A DNA stretch of 18,576 nucleotides from assembly GCA_035622335.1 (NCBI GenBank), contig DASPVO010000036.1, positions 1 through 18,576 on the forward strand. Direction: 5' to 3'. A model generated the notes under the pieces. That model saw only the letters and a program-made list of their open reading frames with translations, was not told the origin of the DNA and did not search any database. The position numbers were made by a program, and so were the translations under genes. Source of the DNA: DATJAJ01 sp035622335 (GTDB taxonomy: Archaea > Thermoproteota > Nitrososphaeria > Nitrososphaerales > Gagatemarchaeaceae). Shown piece after piece: positions 1 through 6,459 of the stretch. Positions within the stretch are counted from its first letter, which is position 1, and each line of letters starts with the position of its first letter.

Positions 1-1
1 C

Positions 2-94
2 CTCGGAGAGTTCGACGCGAAGAAGGCCGCGCTCAAGGTGAAGAAGATGAAGGAGGTCGAGAAGAAGCGCCTTGAGTACAAGAAGTCTCACTGA
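2..94 (+). CDS. C-terminal end of a Lys-rich protein (5' end outside window)
   Basis: An open frame enters from the left edge and ends at TGA 92-94. It gives 30 residues beginning LGEFDAKKAALKVKKMKEVE and ending EYKKSH. The tail is strongly basic and probably helical, with about eleven lysines in 30 residues. This is typical of a nucleic-acid-binding or ribosome-associated tail, but too little is visible to name a family. The MFS gene starts 36 bases downstream on the same strand, so the two could be co-transcribed. Confidence 0.6.
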   Translation, partial: LGEFDAKKAALKVKKMKEVEKKRLEYKKSH

Positions 95-130
95 TTCGCG
101 CAGTCTGACGAGGGCGACGGCGGCCGCCGG

Positions 131-1327
131 TTGAACGTCCCCGCTGCCCGGAGGGACCTGGTGGTCCTCTACGTCGCGATGTTCGTCTCAAGGCTCGCTT
201 TTGGAATCATCATAATCATCTTCCCTCTTTACATCGTCCACGCGTCGGACCTGGCGACCGCCGCTGCCCTGGCCCTTTACCCCGCGTTCGAGGCGGCGTT
301 CTCCTACCCGATGGGAAGGGTCTGCGACACGAGAGGAAGGAAGGTGGTTTTCGTGAGCGCACTGGGGTACATGGCGGTGCTGATGTCGTGCATTGGACTG
401 ACCCGAAACATCTACGCCGTAGCGTCGATCCACGCTGCTATGGGGGTCGGCGCTGCGGGTGTCACGATATCTTCTCTCGCCATGATCACCGACCTCACGG
501 GCGAGAGAAACAGAGGTGCAGGGATGGGCGCGTTCGACTTCGCGAACATCGGAGGCTACGCTTTCGGGATTCTCATGGGCGGCAGGCTGGACGCGGCCTT
601 CCCAGACAGGCTAGGTCTCTCATTCTTCGTGACTGGTCTGACGGTCGCTGCGTCCTTCGTGCTCGCGATCCTGGTTCTGAAGGAGCCCCTGCACGAGGCG
701 GGAGAGCGGCAGTTCTTGACAAGTCCGCTCAGATCACTCGACCCAGAGTCAAGGGCACTCCTCCCCATCTGGTTAGGGATAACCACGCTGATTGGAGTGG
801 TCTTCTTCCTTCCGAGGGCGCTCGCCACGCTCGGCTTCACAGGTTCGACGACGGCGAACCTGCTCTTCGTGGGGGTGACTGCGATAGGTCTGGGGTCGAT
901 TGGGTTCGGGGCGCTTTCGGACAGCGTAGGTAGGGAAAAGGTGATGATACTCGGCGTCGTAGGGCTGGGCGGCCTCCTTCTGAGCGTGGGAGCCTCCTTC
1001 GCCGAGGGGATAAAGGACGTGACGCGCAACTTCCCTGTGATTGGCATATTCGCGATCCTGACCTCGGCTCTCGTCCCGACGATACTGGCCAAGGTAGGCG
1101 ACAGGGCGGACAAGAAGTCGGTTGGGGCAGCGATGGGTGTCTATGGGATTCTGCTAAGCGCGGGCACGGCTGCAGGTACGCTCATCGCCGGTTTCGCACA
1201 CCAAGCGGGGGGCATCTCGGGCATCTTCCTGGCGGGAGGGATACTCTTTGCCGGGGCGGCTGGAATCTCTCTGGTGCTCTGGTTAAGGATCGACAGGAGC
1301 ACCACAAACAGTAGAGATGGAACCTAG
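131..1327 (+). CDS. MFS family transporter (12 TM, probable drug/metabolite exporter)
   Basis: A 398-residue protein of the usual length for a 12-helix major facilitator. Hydrophobic segments are spread along the whole chain. The cytoplasmic loop motif A is seen at residues 62-71 (GRVCDTRGRK) and again, weaker, in the second half at about 260-270 (GALSDSVGREK), as expected from the internal duplication of the family. A charged central loop around residues 184-212 separates the halves. The TTG start at 131 places a short basic cytoplasmic stretch (AARR) before helix 1. An ATG at 179 would cut into that helix, so TTG is preferred. Motif A is typical of proton-driven antiporters. The substrate cannot be read from the sequence. 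It lies just upstream of the tRNA-Leu gene on the same strand. Confidence 0.9.
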   Translation: MNVPAARRDLVVLYVAMFVSRLAFGIIIIIFPLYIVHASDLATAAALALYPAFEAAFSYPMGRVCDTRGRKVVFVSALGYMAVLMSCIGLTRNIYAVASIHAAMGVGAAGVTISSLAMITDLTGERNRGAGMGAFDFANIGGYAFGILMGGRLDAAFPDRLGLSFFVTGLTVAASFVLAILVLKEPLHEAGERQFLTSPLRSLDPESRALLPIWLGITTLIGVVFFLPRALATLGFTGSTTANLLFVGVTAIGLGSIGFGALSDSVGREKVMILGVVGLGGLLLSVGASFAEGIKDVTRNFPVIGIFAILTSALVPTILAKVGDRADKKSVGAAMGVYGILLSAGTAAGTLIAGFAHQAGGISGIFLAGGILFAGAAGISLVLWLRIDRSTTNSRDGT

Positions 1328-1366
1328 GCAAGCGGTTATAGTCTTCTGAGCAGGCGTGAGCGTGCT

Positions 1367-1451
1367 GCGGGGGTCGCCCAGCCTGGTCAACGGCGCGGGG
1401 CTTAGGACCCCGTCCCTTAGGGGTTCGTGGGTTCGAATCCCACCCCCCGCA
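1367..1451 (+). tRNA. tRNA-Leu (anticodon UAG)
   Basis: An 85-base gene that folds completely by eye. The acceptor stem GCGGGGG (1367-1373) pairs with CCCCCGC (1444-1450), with discriminator A at 1451. The D-arm is GCC...GGC. The anticodon stem CGGGG/CCCCG holds the loop CTTAGGA, giving anticodon TAG. A long variable arm (GTCCCTTAGGGGTTC region) marks a class II tRNA, and the T-arm is GTGGG-TTCGAAT-CCCAC. Leucine fits the UAG anticodon and the class II arm. The CCA end is not encoded (CCT follows), as is common in archaea. No intron is present. An integrase fragment begins 10 bases downstream, and pieces of both ends of this gene recur at 3963-4123 and 5260-5413. Confidence 0.97.
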
Positions 1452-1460
1452 CCTTAGGCC

Positions 1461-1685
1461 ATGGGGACAAATCCTGGTTTTACTGAGCTGATGGAGAAGG
1501 TCAAGGAGGCGGACGACGTTTACGACTACAGCTACGCCCTAAGGAATTCTCTGAAAAGACTGGATGAATCGGGGATTCTTTCAGAAGGGGACAAGGAGCT
1601 CATCCGGGAGTTCCTGGAGCATCTCAGGGCGAAGAGGGTAAGCACCGGGAGGCTGGCGAAGTCCTCCCGTACGTGGGATTTGTAG
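1461..1685 (+). pseudogene. N-terminal stub of a tyrosine-type integrase/recombinase
   Basis: The 74-residue frame resembles the N-terminal SAM-like, core-binding domain of archaeal XerC/D-type integrases. It is a helical region containing SEGDKELIREFLEHLRAKRV and then STGRLAK, the point where such proteins usually continue with a lengthy helix and the catalytic domain. Here the homology stops near residue 67 (about 1661). The last residues, SSRTWDL, are read from the opposite strand of the neighbouring monooxygenase remnant. No catalytic Arg...HxxR...Tyr part is present, so it cannot be active. The position, 10 bases after a tRNA 3' end, is the usual place for an integrase at the edge of an integrated element. 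Assignment rests on remembered family pattern and is not a database hit. Confidence 0.65.
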
Positions 1686-2288
1686 CCGTCGGCTCCCACG
1701 AGAAGGCGAGAAGAGAGGGCGAATTCCGTGCCGTCCTGAGAGCAACGCGCTCCGATTACTCTCCCGCCCCCGGCGTCCCTCACTGCGCCTAGATACTTCA
1801 CGCCCTCAAGTAGCTCGACCCCCGACTCCAGCGCGTGCTTCCTGAGAACCATTCGGATTTCCGATGGTCCTATGCCAAGAGAGTAGTCTAGGTCCTTGAG
1901 CAGAAGGCCGGCGTGAATTGTTGCCAAGGTCCTCCCTCCGGCGGTGTCGACTTGGGAGTCCTTCAGCGGCATCGCCAGGCTCTTTGATTTCCTCCAGGAC
2001 GCCGAGGTCTTGGAAGATCTTCATGCCAATGGGGTACAGTAGGATCGCCCACTTGCTTGCCGTTATCTCGGTCTGTTTCTCGATGACTGTGGTCTTAATC
2101 CCCTTCCTCGCGAGCGCTAGGGCGAGGGTGAGGCCCGCCAGTCCGGCCCCAATTACGAGGATACCACTCTGGGCAGCCCTAGGCGTAGACCGGTCAATCA
2201 CTGTGGATCCTCGGACCTTGGCCAACGACGAGGACTGCCGATTTGTCGGGATAACCATCGCCAAGAAGAGCGTCGAGCGGTTGCACAC
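1662..2288 (-). pseudogene. FAD-dependent monooxygenase remnant, frameshifted and 3'-truncated
   Basis: Two overlapping minus-strand frames together read as the front half of a PHBH-type (FAD_binding_3) flavin monooxygenase. The upstream frame (2288 to about 1985) holds the FAD-binding Rossmann motif GAGLAGLTLALALARKG and a following VIEK. It stays in register to LGVLEEIKE. The family pattern then continues in another frame from about 1972, with MPLKDSQ, an IRMVLRKHA helix and the second FAD motif GADGYKSHVR. A one-base shift lies at about 1973-1985. The similarity ends at about 1662, where the integrase stub begins, so the C-terminal half is gone. It is probably non-functional, either cut by integration of an element or by the rearrangement that removed it. 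Confidence 0.8.
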
Positions 2289-2317
2289 CCGTCGAAGTCA
2301 TGCCATGCATTCTCCCT

Positions 2318-3154
2318 CTAGGTCGTCAACCTCTGCACCTGTTCTAGGGGCGCAAGAGATTTGGCGCTCCTATAGACGCAGTAGGCGAACGCAGTGTAGG
2401 CCAGCGCCTGAGACGCTGTCGTAGCATTGAGAGAACTTATGCCCAAGCTCGTGGCGACGATTGGGAAGATGGTCAAAATCCCCAGCCATCCCGCTAGAGA
2501 TAGACCGAACCATCTAAGGTGCATCTTGATTGTTCTGTCCTTTGACCTCATGACAGACCTAGCGAAGGCGGCCGCGAGTACGGCGACTATGATGCCGATG
2601 GCTCCTATCCCAGCGGCGCCATTCCATACGGGCTGCAATCCTACCAGTGACGGAACGAAGGAAACGAGAAGGGTAAGTGCGGTGACGAATGCAAAGAAAG
2701 GCCATAGTATCCACCTGACTTCCCTCCACCTCAGGGTGTTCCTCTGCAACGGATCAGTGTGTTGAGCGGCAAGGATGGAAGCGTCGATCCAGTAGAGGGT
2801 CAACACAATTGCGACTAACACGGCCCCCGTCTCTTCAAAAACCACGATTCCTACCTCAGACTGCGGAAACGAGTTGAACGCATTGAATCCCAACCAGCCT
2901 ATAGCAACGAGGCCCATTCCCAGGGCCTGATTCCGGAACAAGGGAGCAGACAGAGCTCTGCGTATGTCGAAAGCCCAGTAGGCAGCGTAGAACCAGAGAA
3001 CGAAAATGGCCACGACGAAAGGACCCACATAATCGTTCTGCGGTGAGAACCCTATCGGTGGGTCGCTAAAACCCGCGGCTGCGAGGACGCAGGCAACGAG
3101 ACCCGATAGAACGGCGACTCCTATAACGGTCGTCTCGACCTTGCTACTTGGCAA
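2318..3154 (-). CDS. Polytopic membrane protein, about 8 TM, partner of the RecA-like gene
   Basis: A 278-residue integral membrane protein with hydrophobic segments near residues 8-28, 43-62, 76-94, 103-125, 147-169, 178-198, 213-233 and 247-261. Short charged loops separate them (for example RRWRE-like basic residues around 138-147 and RSKDRTIK at 203-210). No enzymatic motif or family signature is recognised. Its ATG lies inside the end of the upstream RecA-like gene (11-base overlap, 3144-3154). Translation is therefore probably coupled and the two products likely work together. Putative roles are a membrane sensor or anchor for the KaiC-like protein, and this is inference from the operon only. 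Confidence 0.8.
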   Translation of the reverse strand: MPSSKVETTVIGVAVLSGLVACVLAAAGFSDPPIGFSPQNDYVGPFVVAIFVLWFYAAYWAFDIRRALSAPLFRNQALGMGLVAIGWLGFNAFNSFPQSEVGIVVFEETGAVLVAIVLTLYWIDASILAAQHTDPLQRNTLRWREVRWILWPFFAFVTALTLLVSFVPSLVGLQPVWNGAAGIGAIGIIVAVLAAAFARSVMRSKDRTIKMHLRWFGLSLAGWLGILTIFPIVATSLGISSLNATTASQALAYTAFAYCVYRSAKSLAPLEQVQRLTT

Positions 3155-3821
3155 ATGCGCTGACCTCCATTCCTTGGCTAGTAAACGCGAAGTTGAAGTA
3201 ACCGGGCTGAGGCTGTGACCCCCTCATTTTCAGAACTCTCAGGAGTGGCTTCGCTTGCATCCCCTCCTCGAAGAGTTTGAGCTCGACCACGCCGTCGAAG
3301 AGCTGTTCCATTGCCGCGACAACCTGCTGAGGATGCATTCCGTCCTCCAGGGTCGCAAGAAGTACGGCATCTCTCTGCTTGAGTTCCAGGAAGAGCTGAG
3401 AGAGAAACCTGTACACCGCTTCCGGTTGGTTGAGCAAGAGGATAGGAGAAAGCGCGTCAATTACTATCCTCAGTCTGCGTTCCGCGTTCTTAGCAACAGC
3501 ATCCTTGATGCTGAATGAGAGCCCCGCAAGGTCGTTGACGTCGAGCTTGAGCTGACCCCCGTAACTGGCCATCCACAGCGGGACCCTCTCGCTGTAATCG
3601 ATCCCGAATACCATGGCGTCTCGCAGGACATCTTTGACAGACAGTTTGGTGATGTGTAAGCAAAAGTCGTTCTGAACCAACCCGGCATGCGTGAACCAAT
3701 ATCCGAGGACTTCCTTTGCAATTCCGGGCGGGCTGACGACGAGAACCACCGACCCGTCGGGATACCCGTCAGTTCCTAGAATCTGGTCGAGAGCAGGAAT
3801 CCCGCTGGACACCAATCGCAC
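3144..3821 (-). CDS. KaiC/RecA-superfamily ATPase-like protein with degenerate Walker A
   Basis: The 225-residue protein begins in the KaiC/RAD55 manner (SGIPALDQILG at residues 6-16, then GSVVLVVSPPG). In active relatives the loop reads G-x-x-G-x-G-K-[ST]. Here residues 30-37 are SPPGIAKE, with a Lys but no following Ser/Thr and one Gly lost. A good Walker B strand is kept at 117-128 (LRIVIDALSPIL, D122). The C-terminus (FDGVVELKLFEE..., LRVLKMRG) matches the end of single-domain KaiC-like proteins that archaea use in signalling. ATP binding may be weak or lost. The start is GTG at 3821. The gene overlaps the downstream membrane protein by 11 bases, forming a two-gene operon. Confidence 0.82.
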   Translation of the reverse strand: MRLVSSGIPALDQILGTDGYPDGSVVLVVSPPGIAKEVLGYWFTHAGLVQNDFCLHITKLSVKDVLRDAMVFGIDYSERVPLWMASYGGQLKLDVNDLAGLSFSIKDAVAKNAERRLRIVIDALSPILLLNQPEAVYRFLSQLFLELKQRDAVLLATLEDGMHPQQVVAAMEQLFDGVVELKLFEEGMQAKPLLRVLKMRGSQPQPGYFNFAFTSQGMEVSAFAK

Positions 3822-3950
3822 CTACCAAGGCAAATATCGAGTTAAACCTGTTCTGGCGATGATTCGTCCGAGGTCGCAGTCCTGGCCCGATGCATATGGT
3901 TCCGAATAGCCAGATTCAGGCTCTTTTCGCCAGACGAAGTCCATTCTGAG

Positions 3951-4179
3951 TGTATAGACAATGGGGTCGCCCTAACCCAAACCTTCGGTTAACACGCACT
4001 AGGCAGGTTTCGCTTCTTGGATGTGCACCTAGTTGGTAGCTAATCCTAGCCGAGCTTGGAAACTATCTCACTTGTCGTATGTAATAGGTTTGAACGCGAA
4101 CCCATGAATTCCCACCCCCCGCATTACCAGCTAGGCGGAGAACACCTTTCCAACCCTACATGGCGGGCGGGAACGACTC
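3951..4179. repeat. Diverged ~225 bp repeat, copy A, with tRNA-Leu-like ends
   Basis: This copy pairs with 5249-5469. Both begin GTATAGA(c)AATGGGGTCGCCC and both later contain TCCCACCCCCCGCATT (here 4110-4125). Both continue with a ~55-base block of roughly 70% identity ending AACGACTC. The interior of about 135 bases is much more diverged. GGGGTCGCCC (3963-3972) equals bases near the 5' end of the tRNA-Leu gene, and TCCCACCCCCCGCA (4110-4123) equals its last 14 bases, in the same orientation. The spacing is 161 bases instead of 82. Reading the other strand, the first block also resembles the 3' end of a tRNA (…GGGCGACCCCA). It may be a decayed tRNA gene, tRNA-derived repeat or attachment-site remnant. 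Confidence 0.6.
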
Positions 4180-4192
4180 GAGCCTCTGGAAA

Positions 4193-4208
4193 GGGGTCGC
4201 CCGGTCCC
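4193..4208. repeat. Short third copy of the GGGGTCGCCC block
   Basis: GGGGTCGCCCGGTCCC here matches the start of repeat copy B (GGGGTCGCCCGGACTC at 5260). On the minus strand it reads like a tRNA T-stem/acceptor end, GGGACCGGGCGACCCC. No partner arms of a tRNA can be folded around it. It is probably a fragment of the same family as copies A and B. Confidence 0.4.
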
Positions 4209-4314
4209 AAATGGTTTACCTTGCAAATCTAAACCCAACCGCAAGTCCAGGCTAGTTTTGTTCTGACCTGGCTCTAAGGTACATCTGATTCACCTACGAA
4301 CACCGAGAGAACGG

Positions 4315-4323
4315 TCAATAATC
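4315..4323 (+). promoter_or_regulatory. TATA-like box for the oxidoreductase gene
   Basis: The AT-rich TCAATAATC lies about 22-30 bases before the ATG at 4345 in otherwise GC-richer sequence. This spacing matches an archaeal promoter giving a leaderless transcript. No Shine-Dalgarno sequence precedes the ATG, which agrees with that. Confidence 0.45.
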
Positions 4324-4344
4324 AGGTCTGGCCTGTTCATAACA

Positions 4345-4995
4345 ATGAAAATCGGTATCCTGGGCTCAGGCCACGTCGGCAGCACTCTCGGCAGACATTG
4401 GGCAAGTGCTGGGCACGTCGTCTTCTTCAGCTCCAGACACCCGAACGACCTCCAGAAGCTCGCAAGAGAGGTTGGCAACAGTGCCCAAGCGGGCACGCTG
4501 GAGGAGGCGGCCAGATTCGGAGACGTCCTGCTTCTGGCGATCCCGTGGAGGAACAGAGAGAGCCTCCCAAACGCGGAGCTGTTCACAGGCAAGGTAGTTA
4601 TCGACGCCATGAACCCGTATACCAGCTTCGGCTCCATAATGGAGCTTGGTGAAAGTTCCTCCAGCGAGGAGGTGGCTAGACTTCTCCCGGGCGCTCGACT
4701 GGTGAAAGCATTCAACACGATGGCTTTCCAAGACCTCAAGGGAGGGGCGTTCAGGACGGGGAAGGACCGGTGGGTCATCTATGTCGCTGGAGACGACGCA
4801 GATGCCAAACGGATAGTCTCGGGCCTGACAGAGGATATAGGATTCGCCCCCATCGACACCGGTTCGCTCAGTGAAGGCGGAAGAATGCAGCAGCCTGGGA
4901 CCACGCTCTACAAGGGTTGGAGGCCCCTCCTGCGTACAAAGCCGCTGACCGAAGAACAGGCCCGAGCGACCTTGCAATCGCTCAAGAAGCGTTGA
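4345..4995 (+). CDS. NADPH-dependent F420 reductase-like / NADP oxidoreductase (COG2085 type)
   Basis: The 216-residue protein is a single Rossmann domain protein of the coenzyme F420-dependent NADP reductase family. The N-terminal dinucleotide motif GILGSGHVGSTLG is at residues 4-16. Ser30-Arg31 after the second strand (FFSSRHP) are the residues that usually bind the 2'-phosphate of NADP. VVIDAMNP lies at 84-91 and the family signature KAFNTM at 121-126. Length and motifs are complete, so it is probably functional. Known relatives either transfer hydride between NADPH and F420 or act on unknown substrates, and the sequence does not decide which. It stands alone between repeats, with a probable leaderless promoter. 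Confidence 0.87.
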   Translation: MKIGILGSGHVGSTLGRHWASAGHVVFFSSRHPNDLQKLAREVGNSAQAGTLEEAARFGDVLLLAIPWRNRESLPNAELFTGKVVIDAMNPYTSFGSIMELGESSSSEEVARLLPGARLVKAFNTMAFQDLKGGAFRTGKDRWVIYVAGDDADAKRIVSGLTEDIGFAPIDTGSLSEGGRMQQPGTTLYKGWRPLLRTKPLTEEQARATLQSLKKR

Positions 4996-5031
4996 GGCTA
5001 CAAGAAACCCTCTTCTGCTTTGGATTAGGCG

Positions 5032-5163
5032 TTGCGAAAGGACGCATCAATAGCAGAGAAAGCACGCAGACTTGTCGGTGTAACCCTCCTCACCGAGCAG
5101 CTGTCCAGAGCGGGAACCCCGCTAGAGACCAAACACTATCACATAGTGGATGTTACGAGCTAA
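5032..5163 (+). CDS. Possible small protein or gene fragment, 43 aa
   Basis: A TTG-start frame gives 43 residues containing DASIAEKARRLVGVTLLTEQ and ending KHYHIVDVTS. The composition is protein-like, with an amphipathic helix followed by a short strand, and looks better than random frames nearby. A stop codon (TAG) lies two codons upstream of the TTG, so it is either a complete tiny gene or the surviving end of a decayed gene. No family is recognised. It lies 36 bases after the oxidoreductase on the same strand. Confidence 0.3.
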   Translation: MRKDASIAEKARRLVGVTLLTEQLSRAGTPLETKHYHIVDVTS

Positions 5164-5248
5164 ACATCGGTGGGGTCGATACATCTAGTCATATGGTTCC
5201 AAATCCTCTGAATTAAGCCCTGTTGGTCAGACAGGATTCATTCCGGCC

Positions 5249-5469
5249 TGTATAGAAATGGGGTCGCCCGGACTCGAACCTCAACTCGAGCTACCATTGG
5301 AGACTACCAGTTGGATTCGTACCCTGCCTAGACGTGAACTAGACTGGGCTATTCCGTCCTTCAGTCTTTCGAATCTCCGCCCAACATGTAGGGCCAGACT
5401 CCCACCCCCCGCATTCCTAGTCAGACGGGGAACGCATTTCCAACCCAATAAGCGAGGCGGCAACGACTC
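5249..5469. repeat. Diverged ~225 bp repeat, copy B, with tRNA-like ends
   Basis: This is the partner of 3951-4179. The first block, 5257-5269 (AATGGGGTCGCCC), and the block 5400-5415 (TCCCACCCCCCGCATT) are identical to copy A. The following block to 5469 is about 70% identical. On the minus strand, 5258-5280 reads GGTTCGAGTCCGGGCGACCCCA, a perfect B-box-like T-loop plus acceptor end. However, the T-stem does not pair and no matching 5' acceptor (GGGGTCG) follows, so no functional tRNA can be folded. On the plus strand a loose T-arm (GTAGGG-CCAGACT-CCCAC) precedes the tRNA-Leu-like end. It is probably a tRNA-derived relic. Confidence 0.6.
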
Positions 5470-5568
5470 TCTAACGCGAGAAACACACTTACCCACAATG
5501 AGCTATGTGACGAAACGAAGCACGCTCGTGTAGTCGAACTCAAGCCGCGCTCCCAGAACATAAAGAAA

Positions 5569-6042
5569 CTAACGGAGCGCTTCCTGCAGCTTGGTGAGGG
5601 ATTGGCCCCAGCCCTCCCCGTATGCGTCCATAAGGGATTGACGCTCGCTCAATGGACCTGCTACGACCTGAGTTACGACATTCACCTGAGTCCTCCCGGG
5701 GCCGAGCTCTTCGAATGTCACCGTGACAATTGCCTCCCATGGGGAAAAACCGCCATACTCCTCGGTCGTGCCTGGTGACTCATACCTGTAGACCAGGAGT
5801 TCAAGCGGTGTTATTTTTTCGATGGTGGCTTTGAATGAAGATAGTTCTCCATGGGGGCTTCGTTGGTCGACTCTCATCTTACCCCCTGGTTTAGGGTCCA
5901 CTTCGGACAGGACGTTGACGCACCCCTCTGGACCCCACCACTTTGCCAACTCCTTGGAGTCTGTCCACATTCTGAAGACCGATTCCCGGGGGAAGTCGAA
6001 CATACGCGTGACTTTCACGGCGCCTTGCTCACTGGCCGTCAA
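5569..6042 (-). CDS. AHSA1/SRPBCC domain protein
   Basis: The 157-residue protein is a full-length single-domain START/Bet v1-like (SRPBCC) protein of the AHSA1 type. The N-terminal signature is present: RMFDFPRESVFRMWTDSKEL (13-32) followed by the WWGPEG motif that opens the second strand. Later come the GG-rich turn PKPGGKMR, the YE.PGTTEEYGGF loop, strands VTVTFEEL and VNVVT, and a C-terminal helix ending WGQSLTKLQEALR. Such domains bind small hydrophobic ligands, and the ligand here is unknown. Its ATG overlaps the stop of the upstream ArsR gene by 4 bases, so the two are translationally coupled. This ArsR-AHSA1 pairing is common in bacteria, where both are often part of a small-molecule response. 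Confidence 0.92.
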   Translation of the reverse strand: MTASEQGAVKVTRMFDFPRESVFRMWTDSKELAKWWGPEGCVNVLSEVDPKPGGKMRVDQRSPHGELSSFKATIEKITPLELLVYRYESPGTTEEYGGFSPWEAIVTVTFEELGPGRTQVNVVTQVVAGPLSERQSLMDAYGEGWGQSLTKLQEALR

Positions 6043-6371
6043 TTCGCTTTTCCCCTGGCGATCGTGCCCTCATTACCCTTCAGAGTCTTGTCAAGCCGGT
6101 CGAGTTTGCTGTTCCACAACTCGGTCATGTCTGCTGCCCACTTTCTGATTTCAAACATAGTTTTCGGATTGAATGAGTAGATCCTCTGTTGAGCCCTCCT
6201 CTCCATTTGTATCACGTTTGCTTCTCTCAGCACCTTGAGGTGCTGAGATATTGCCTGGGGGGTCACGTCGAACTCGTCGCATATCTGAGTCGCACTGAGC
6301 TGGCCTTCGCGCGCGAGAATCTCGACGACCTTACGCCTACGCGGTTCGGCTAGGGCACAAAACGCGTCCAT
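6039..6371 (-). CDS. ArsR-family winged-helix transcriptional regulator
   Basis: The 110-residue protein has the standard ArsR layout: an opening helix LAEPRRRKVVEILAREG (7-23), then QLSATQICDEFDVTPQAIS (24-42) and recognition helix TPQAISQHLKVLREA (37-51). The wing is VIQMERRAQQRIYSF (53-67). The usual metal-binding Cys motif (ELCVCDL) of arsenic sensors is absent, so it is probably not a metalloid sensor and may sense an organic ligand or act with its partner. ATG at 6371 is supported by a TATA-like box about 25 bases upstream. The gene overlaps the AHSA1 gene (ATGA, 6039-6042). Palindromic sequence over the promoter suggests autoregulation. Confidence 0.93.
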   Translation of the reverse strand: MDAFCALAEPRRRKVVEILAREGQLSATQICDEFDVTPQAISQHLKVLREANVIQMERRAQQRIYSFNPKTMFEIRKWAADMTELWNSKLDRLDKTLKGNEGTIARGKAN

Positions 6372-6390
6372 GGCACACTATCAAAGTCCA

Positions 6391-6416
6391 CACTTAATAA
6401 AGTGATTGCTTTAATA
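6391..6416 (-). promoter_or_regulatory. Promoter with overlapping palindromes, probable ArsR operator
   Basis: CACTT-AATA-AAGTG (6391-6404) is a perfect 5-base-arm inverted repeat. A second, overlapping near-palindrome is AATAAAG-TGATTG-CTTTAAT, with central arms AAAG/CTTT at 6399-6402 and 6409-6412. On the minus strand the same bases form a TATA-like box (CTTTATTAA, 6394-6402) about 23-31 bases before the ATG at 6371. A dimeric winged-helix repressor bound here would block TBP. The function is inferred from position and symmetry. Confidence 0.55.
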
Positions 6417-6459
6417 TCTCGCCAAAAGTCGAACCTTTGATCTTCGAGAAGACACATGA

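Larger units (their letters stand above)
3822..4344. other. Gene-free interval with tRNA-like repeat copies
   Basis: No convincing coding frame was found on either strand in these 523 bases. The segment next to 3822 should hold the promoter of the minus-strand RecA-like gene. An AT-rich stretch at about 3829-3846 is a candidate TATA region. The middle holds repeat copy A and the short fragment C. The right end holds a TATA-like CAATAATC at about 4316-4323 for the oxidoreductase at 4345. Confidence 0.5.
4996..5568. other. Gene-poor interval with repeat copy B and a doubtful small ORF
   Basis: These 573 bases hold the 43-codon frame at 5032-5163 and repeat copy B at 5249-5469. Between 5470 and 5568 nothing is recognised. 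The neighbouring genes converge here (plus-strand oxidoreductase, minus-strand AHSA1 protein), so transcription terminators are expected, but no clear T-run hairpin was found. Confidence 0.45.

Noticed and set aside
5257..5415. Functional intron-containing tRNA on either strand
   Set aside because: The minus strand has a good B-box and acceptor 3' end, but the T-stem does not pair and no GGGGTCG 5' acceptor is found. The plus strand lacks a D-arm and anticodon stem. Treated as a relic.
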